DNA of 8,419 nt, taken from the NCBI GenBank assembly GCA_022353185.1, contig JAKRWB010000761.1, positions 1 through 8,419 on the forward strand, read 5' to 3'. Within the stretch, counting starts at the first letter, position 1. Every line of letters begins with the position of its first letter. The notes below the pieces were generated by a model. It was not told the origin of the DNA. It did no database searches and saw only the letters and a list, made by a program, of their open reading frames with translations. Both the position numbers and the translations under genes were made by a program. Of this stretch, positions 6,065-8,419 are shown piece after piece. The DNA is from ANME-2 cluster archaeon (GTDB lineage Archaea > Halobacteriota > Methanosarcinia > Methanosarcinales > Methanocomedenaceae).

Positions 6065-6070
6065 CACCTC
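6065..6070 (-). promoter_or_regulatory. Ribosome binding site that sets the start of the 96-residue gene
   Basis: GAGGTG on the minus strand lies 8 nt before ATG 6056. It is only 2 nt from the in-frame TTG at 6062, which rules that start out. Confidence 0.7.
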
Positions 6071-6086
6071 GTTTTATTTTTTCAAA

Positions 6087-6734
6087 TTATTTTTTAGAAT
6101 TGCCTGGATTAGTACCGGTTGATTCGTCGTTACCAGTGTTTGAAGACCCGTCCACTGGTTTCTGGCTCATATCGGTCTGGTTGAAATGTGCCTCCAGTTT
6201 CGTGGCGTTGTTCAGGGCAATCTTTAATGCTGTACTCTCGTTGGCATTTTTCGTCTGCAACTGAATCAAATTATTGATCTGCACCTGATGACCTGACATC
6301 ATCTTTTGGGCATTCTCAACGTCTGGGTTGCCTTCACTTAAGCTACTGACTGTTGCACCCATGTTTAGTATCTTTTTATTATAATACCCTAAGGCAATAG
6401 CTGCACCCGCATCATTCCCTTTTTTCATCTCGGCACTGGCTTCAGCTAACCTACGATCGGCCGCTAAACTTTGTTTTTCCAGACGATCTGAAGGGTTAAA
6501 AGTAAAGGTCTCACCCATATTCTCGAAGGCTATCTTGAGCCCATACAAGGCATGGGTTGGTCTTATAGAATCTAGAATAGAGCTGCTCTGATTGTGCTCA
6601 AAACTATAATTGTACGGAGTCTCACTGGACTCAACGCTTGCAACGGTATTATCATCATCAGCTGCAGACACACTGCCTACACACATTACAAGGCTAAGAC
6701 ACATCAACAATGCAATTTTTATATTTAGTTTCAT
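6087..6734 (-). CDS. Exported DUF5667-like protein, probable surface glycoprotein
   Basis: The 215-residue protein begins with a Sec signal peptide: a short basic end, a hydrophobic core (IALLMCLSLVMCVGSVSA, residues 7-24), and likely cleavage near A24/A25. No lipobox fits the two cysteines there. Residues about 56-122 (RPTHALYGLKIAFENMGETF at 58-77, then SDRLEKQSLAADRRLAEASA and a GYYNKK end) match the DUF5667 pattern, in which a conserved Y-LK segment precedes an A-RRLAEA helix. The function of that family is unknown. Five N-glycosylation sequons (N42, N48, N165, N176, N185) and a Gly/Ser/Asn/Thr-rich tail fit an exposed, glycosylated protein. There is no C-terminal membrane anchor. GAGGTGA at 6742-6748 supports the ATG at 6734. 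Confidence 0.82.
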   Translation of the reverse strand: MKLNIKIALLMCLSLVMCVGSVSAADDDNTVASVESSETPYNYSFEHNQSSSILDSIRPTHALYGLKIAFENMGETFTFNPSDRLEKQSLAADRRLAEASAEMKKGNDAGAAIALGYYNKKILNMGATVSSLSEGNPDVENAQKMMSGHQVQINNLIQLQTKNANESTALKIALNNATKLEAHFNQTDMSQKPVDGSSNTGNDESTGTNPGNSKK

Positions 6735-6741
6735 TTTTTTG

Positions 6742-6748
6742 TCACCTC
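6742..6748 (-). promoter_or_regulatory. Strong ribosome binding site of the DUF5667-like gene
   Basis: GAGGTGA on the minus strand is a seven-base match to the archaeal anti-Shine-Dalgarno sequence and lies 7 nt before the ATG. It is the strongest site in the window together with that of korC. Confidence 0.75.
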
Positions 6749-6800
6749 TGTATTAACACAACTATCATCACTTTTGTGCTAGATAAATGATTGACCCGTT

Positions 6801-6810
6801 TTTATATAAG
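6801..6810 (-). promoter_or_regulatory. TATA box of the DUF5667-like two-gene unit
   Basis: The minus strand reads CTTATATAAA, a near-consensus archaeal box A. Initiation about 25 nt downstream would lie near 6779-6780, giving a leader of about 45 nt with the strong ribosome binding site near its end. Confidence 0.68.
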
Positions 6811-6957
6811 CATTGCTACTGTCTTAAAAGTATTGAATTGTTCGATTCGGTACTAAATGTTCCTAATCCGTTTAAAATCGTCCAAAACATTAAAATAAGC
6901 CCAAATACATAATATATATGTGCCAATATAAATATATCTTGAATAATACTAATAATA

Positions 6958-7515
6958 TCAGTAAGTGTAATACTCGCTGCTGTGGTTTTTAAGTTTCCTG
7001 CCATCCTTAAGTCCCAGCTGTAACAACTTTTCATTTAACGGAAGCATCTCTTCCTTGATGCGGGCACGAAGAGCGATCTGAAGGGATACAGGTTTAACTA
7101 TACGTGTTAGACCTATGATAGTGCCCAGGGCTGTCACGTTAGCGGCAAGTGCTGCACCCGCCTGTGCTGCCAAACTGGTGAATGGCACACTGTAATGCCT
7201 GATAGGAGGCGGGTGCTTGACCATGGTTGAATCCACCAGCAATATTCCATCCTCCTTCAAATGGGATACATAACAATTACAGGATTCCTGGTTCATTGTC
7301 AACAATACATCCAGCTTGTCAGGCATGGGATTATCGATGGGTTTGTCACTTATCACCAGGCTTGACCTGCTGGCACCGCCCCTTGCCTCGGGCCCATAAC
7401 TGCTGGTCATGGTAATATACTTACCATCAATGACAGCAGCATGTGCAAGCAGCACGCCGCCAAGTATGAGGCCCTGGCCGCCCGAACCGGAAAGGCAGAT
7501 ATGGTACCGCTTCAA
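6958..7515 (-). CDS. korC: 2-oxoglutarate:ferredoxin oxidoreductase gamma subunit KorC
   Basis: KorC is the gamma (pyruvate/ketoisovalerate oxidoreductase) domain subunit of a heteromeric 2-oxoacid:ferredoxin oxidoreductase, which interconverts 2-oxoglutarate and succinyl-CoA using ferredoxin. The 185-residue protein has the GSGGQG motif (10-15), SSYGPEARGGASRSS (38-52) and LAANVTALG (123-131), all typical of the family. Length is normal. The start is TTG at 7515, supported by GGGAGGTGAA (7521-7530) with 7 nt between the GGTG core and the start. The TTG overlaps the korB TGA by 4 nt, so translation is probably coupled. It is the last kor gene on this strand and no korD ferredoxin follows. Substrate choice is inferred from resemblance to Kor and from the neighbours; a related 2-oxoacid is possible. 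Confidence 0.93.
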   Translation of the reverse strand: MKRYHICLSGSGGQGLILGGVLLAHAAVIDGKYITMTSSYGPEARGGASRSSLVISDKPIDNPMPDKLDVLLTMNQESCNCYVSHLKEDGILLVDSTMVKHPPPIRHYSVPFTSLAAQAGAALAANVTALGTIIGLTRIVKPVSLQIALRARIKEEMLPLNEKLLQLGLKDGRKLKNHSSEYYTY

Positions 7516-8345
7516 TGGACTTCACCTCCCGCTTTTTTAACAATATCCCTGTATCGGTCTATGTATTCCTTTTCTTCCTTGTTAACCAGCACACCCACAG
7601 GGAACTGCTCATCCACTTCATCAGGTGGAATTTTATCAAATACAGGGCTGGATACTGAATTATCTTTAAACCATTGCATCATATCCATTGGGCTCCCCAA
7701 TTTGTTGCGCCTGCCGTATTGTACGGGGCACTGTGACATGGCCTCCACAACACTAAAACCCTTATGATTGAGGGCCCTCAGCATCATAGCATCCAGCATC
7801 TTTGCATGGAATGTGGTGCCTCTTGCTACGAATGTGGCACCGCAAGCTTCTACCAGTTTACATATATCAAATGGTTTTTCGATACTGCCATACTGTGCTG
7901 TGCTGGCTTTGCGCTCCATTGGGGTGGTGGGAGAATATTGTCCCCCGGTCATGCCATAGATATTGTTGTTTATGATAATGGAAGTGATGTCAATGTTACG
8001 TCGGCAGGCATGTATCAGGTGGTTGCCGCCAATGGCTGTGGCATCCCCGTCGCCCATGACGGTTATTACTGTCAGTTCTGGATTTGCCAGTTTGATACCA
8101 GTAGCAAATGTCAGTGCCCGGCCGTGGGTTGTATGCAGGGTATTGAAGTCCAGATAGGTGCTTATCCTGCCAGAGCAGCCTATCCCGCTGACCAATACTA
8201 TTTCGTCCTTGGTAAGCTCAGTGTTCTCGATAGCCCTGACAAGTGCGCCCATAACAATACCTATCCCGCAGCCCGGGCACCACATATGTGGAAATTTCGT
8301 ATCCGGACGCAGGTATTTGTATATAGCCTCAGTTGTACGCATCAT
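7512..8345 (-). CDS. korB: 2-oxoglutarate:ferredoxin oxidoreductase beta subunit KorB
   Basis: KorB is the thiamine-diphosphate-binding subunit. The 277-residue protein has the CPGCG motif (23-27), and with C57 (GIGCSG) and C206 (SQCPVQYGRRN) the cysteines C23, C26, C57 and C206 match the ligands of the single [4Fe-4S] cluster in this class. The diphosphate/metal motif is GDGDATAIGGNHLIHACRRN (98-117), ending with the NNNIYGMTGGQ stretch (126-136) that binds the metal and pyrophosphate. Length and motifs are complete. The start is the first of two adjacent ATG codons (8345). It overlaps the korA TGA by 4 nt, and AGGA 9 nt upstream is a modest ribosome binding site. Gene order korA, korB, korC matches many archaeal operons. 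Confidence 0.95.
   Translation of the reverse strand: MMRTTEAIYKYLRPDTKFPHMWCPGCGIGIVMGALVRAIENTELTKDEIVLVSGIGCSGRISTYLDFNTLHTTHGRALTFATGIKLANPELTVITVMGDGDATAIGGNHLIHACRRNIDITSIIINNNIYGMTGGQYSPTTPMERKASTAQYGSIEKPFDICKLVEACGATFVARGTTFHAKMLDAMMLRALNHKGFSVVEAMSQCPVQYGRRNKLGSPMDMMQWFKDNSVSSPVFDKIPPDEVDEQFPVGVLVNKEEKEYIDRYRDIVKKAGGEVH
7521..7530 (-). promoter_or_regulatory. Ribosome binding site that supports the TTG start of korC
   Basis: GGGAGGTGAA on the minus strand lies within the last codons of korB. It supports initiation at the TTG at 7515, which overlaps the korB stop codon. Confidence 0.7.
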
Positions 8346-8419
8346 AATGATACTTCCTGTATTTTCGAAAAAATCTGGTCAGGGGTTACCAGTTCACCGT
8401 CAACCCTGGTCACCCGTAC
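8342..8419 (-). CDS. korA: 2-oxoglutarate:ferredoxin oxidoreductase alpha subunit KorA, C-terminal end only
   Basis: Only the last 25 codons are inside the window; the rest lies beyond the right edge. They read VRVTRVDGELVTPDQIFSKI followed by QEVSL and a TGA. The RVDGELVTP motif is characteristic of the C-terminus of KorA-type alpha subunits. The stop codon overlaps the korB ATG (ATGA), as expected for an operon. The call depends on this short motif and on the korB and korC neighbours. Confidence 0.8.
   Translation of the reverse strand, partial: VRVTRVDGELVTPDQIFSKIQEVSL

Larger units (their letters stand above)
6735..6957. other. AT-rich spacer between korC and the DUF5667-like gene
   Basis: This 223-nt stretch is clearly richer in A and T than the flanking genes. 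It holds the ribosome binding site and TATA box of the DUF5667-like gene in its left third. Further right there is a second TATA-like sequence on the minus strand at 6923-6935, an imperfect tandem 9-mer (AATAATACT, AATAATATC) at about 6942-6959, and T-rich tracts on the minus strand (about 6879-6898) that could end korC transcripts. I see no convincing gene, tRNA, box C/D pair or strong hairpin in it. Confidence 0.55.

Noticed and set aside
6763..6770. GTGATGA-like sequence on the minus strand upstream of the DUF5667-like gene, resembling a C box of a C/D guide RNA
   Set aside because: No D box (CTGA) or internal box pair lies at suitable distance, and the sequence is inside the predicted leader of a protein gene.
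6840..6957. AT-rich stretch considered as a replication origin or a relic of an inserted element
   Set aside because: No repeated origin boxes, long inverted repeats, target duplications or transposase remnants are visible; it is better explained as promoter and termination sequence.
6816..7034. A 72-codon minus-strand frame with a hydrophobic C-terminal part, overlapping the end of korC
   Set aside because: Its first third lies in another frame of korC, it has no ribosome binding site, and the hydrophobic residues are what AT-rich sequence yields by chance. It also runs close to the TATA box of the next gene.
1..8419. CRISPR array, tRNA, rRNA, insertion sequence, toxin-antitoxin or defence genes
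   Set aside because: Reading both strands I found no regularly spaced repeats, cloverleaf sequences, transposase motifs or recognised defence domains.

Overview
This window looks like a piece of an archaeal chromosome. The organism is probably a euryarchaeon of the Methanosarcinales/ANME-2 type. The gene content is strictly archaeal: the small primase subunit PriS, Gins51, ribosomal proteins L44e and S27e, aIF2-alpha, Nop10, a PAC2-family protein, and a ferredoxin-dependent 2-oxoacid oxidoreductase. Promoters look like archaeal TATA boxes, and most ribosome binding sites carry a GGTG core. The lineage is my inference from gene content and protein style; no rRNA gene is present to confirm it. 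I saw no tRNA, CRISPR array, insertion sequence or prophage, and no frameshifted gene.

Layout. (1) Bases 1-1229, minus strand: an OGG1-type 8-oxoguanine DNA glycosylase is followed by the 5' part of a periplasmic-binding-fold protein that lacks a signal peptide and runs off the left edge. (2) Bases 1230-1359: a divergent promoter region. (3) Bases 1360-5703, plus strand: a compact operon of priS, gins51, rpl44e, rps27e, aIF2-alpha, nop10 and a PAC2 protein, with gaps from -4 to +37 nt. The two zinc-ribbon genes rps27e and nop10 are under 60 codons and easily missed. (4) Bases 5704-5767: a symmetric hairpin flanked by seven A and seven T, placed to end transcription from both sides. (5) Bases 5766-6734, minus strand: a two-gene unit with its own strong TATA box, encoding an exported DUF5667-like protein and a 96-residue protein of unknown function. 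(6) Bases 6735-6957: an AT-rich spacer. (7) Bases 6958-8419, minus strand: korC, korB and the last codons of korA, with overlapping stop and start codons.

How the genes work together. The central operon joins replisome parts (primase and GINS) to translation and ribosome biogenesis (L44e, S27e, aIF2-alpha, Nop10). This replication-translation neighbourhood is already known in archaea. The kor genes encode a thiamine-diphosphate, Fe-S enzyme that links 2-oxoglutarate and succinyl-CoA through ferredoxin. The glycosylase protects the genome from oxidised guanine. The least explained part is the exported DUF5667-like protein with its small partner. It is the best candidate here for something undescribed, but the sequence gives no direct evidence of a new system.
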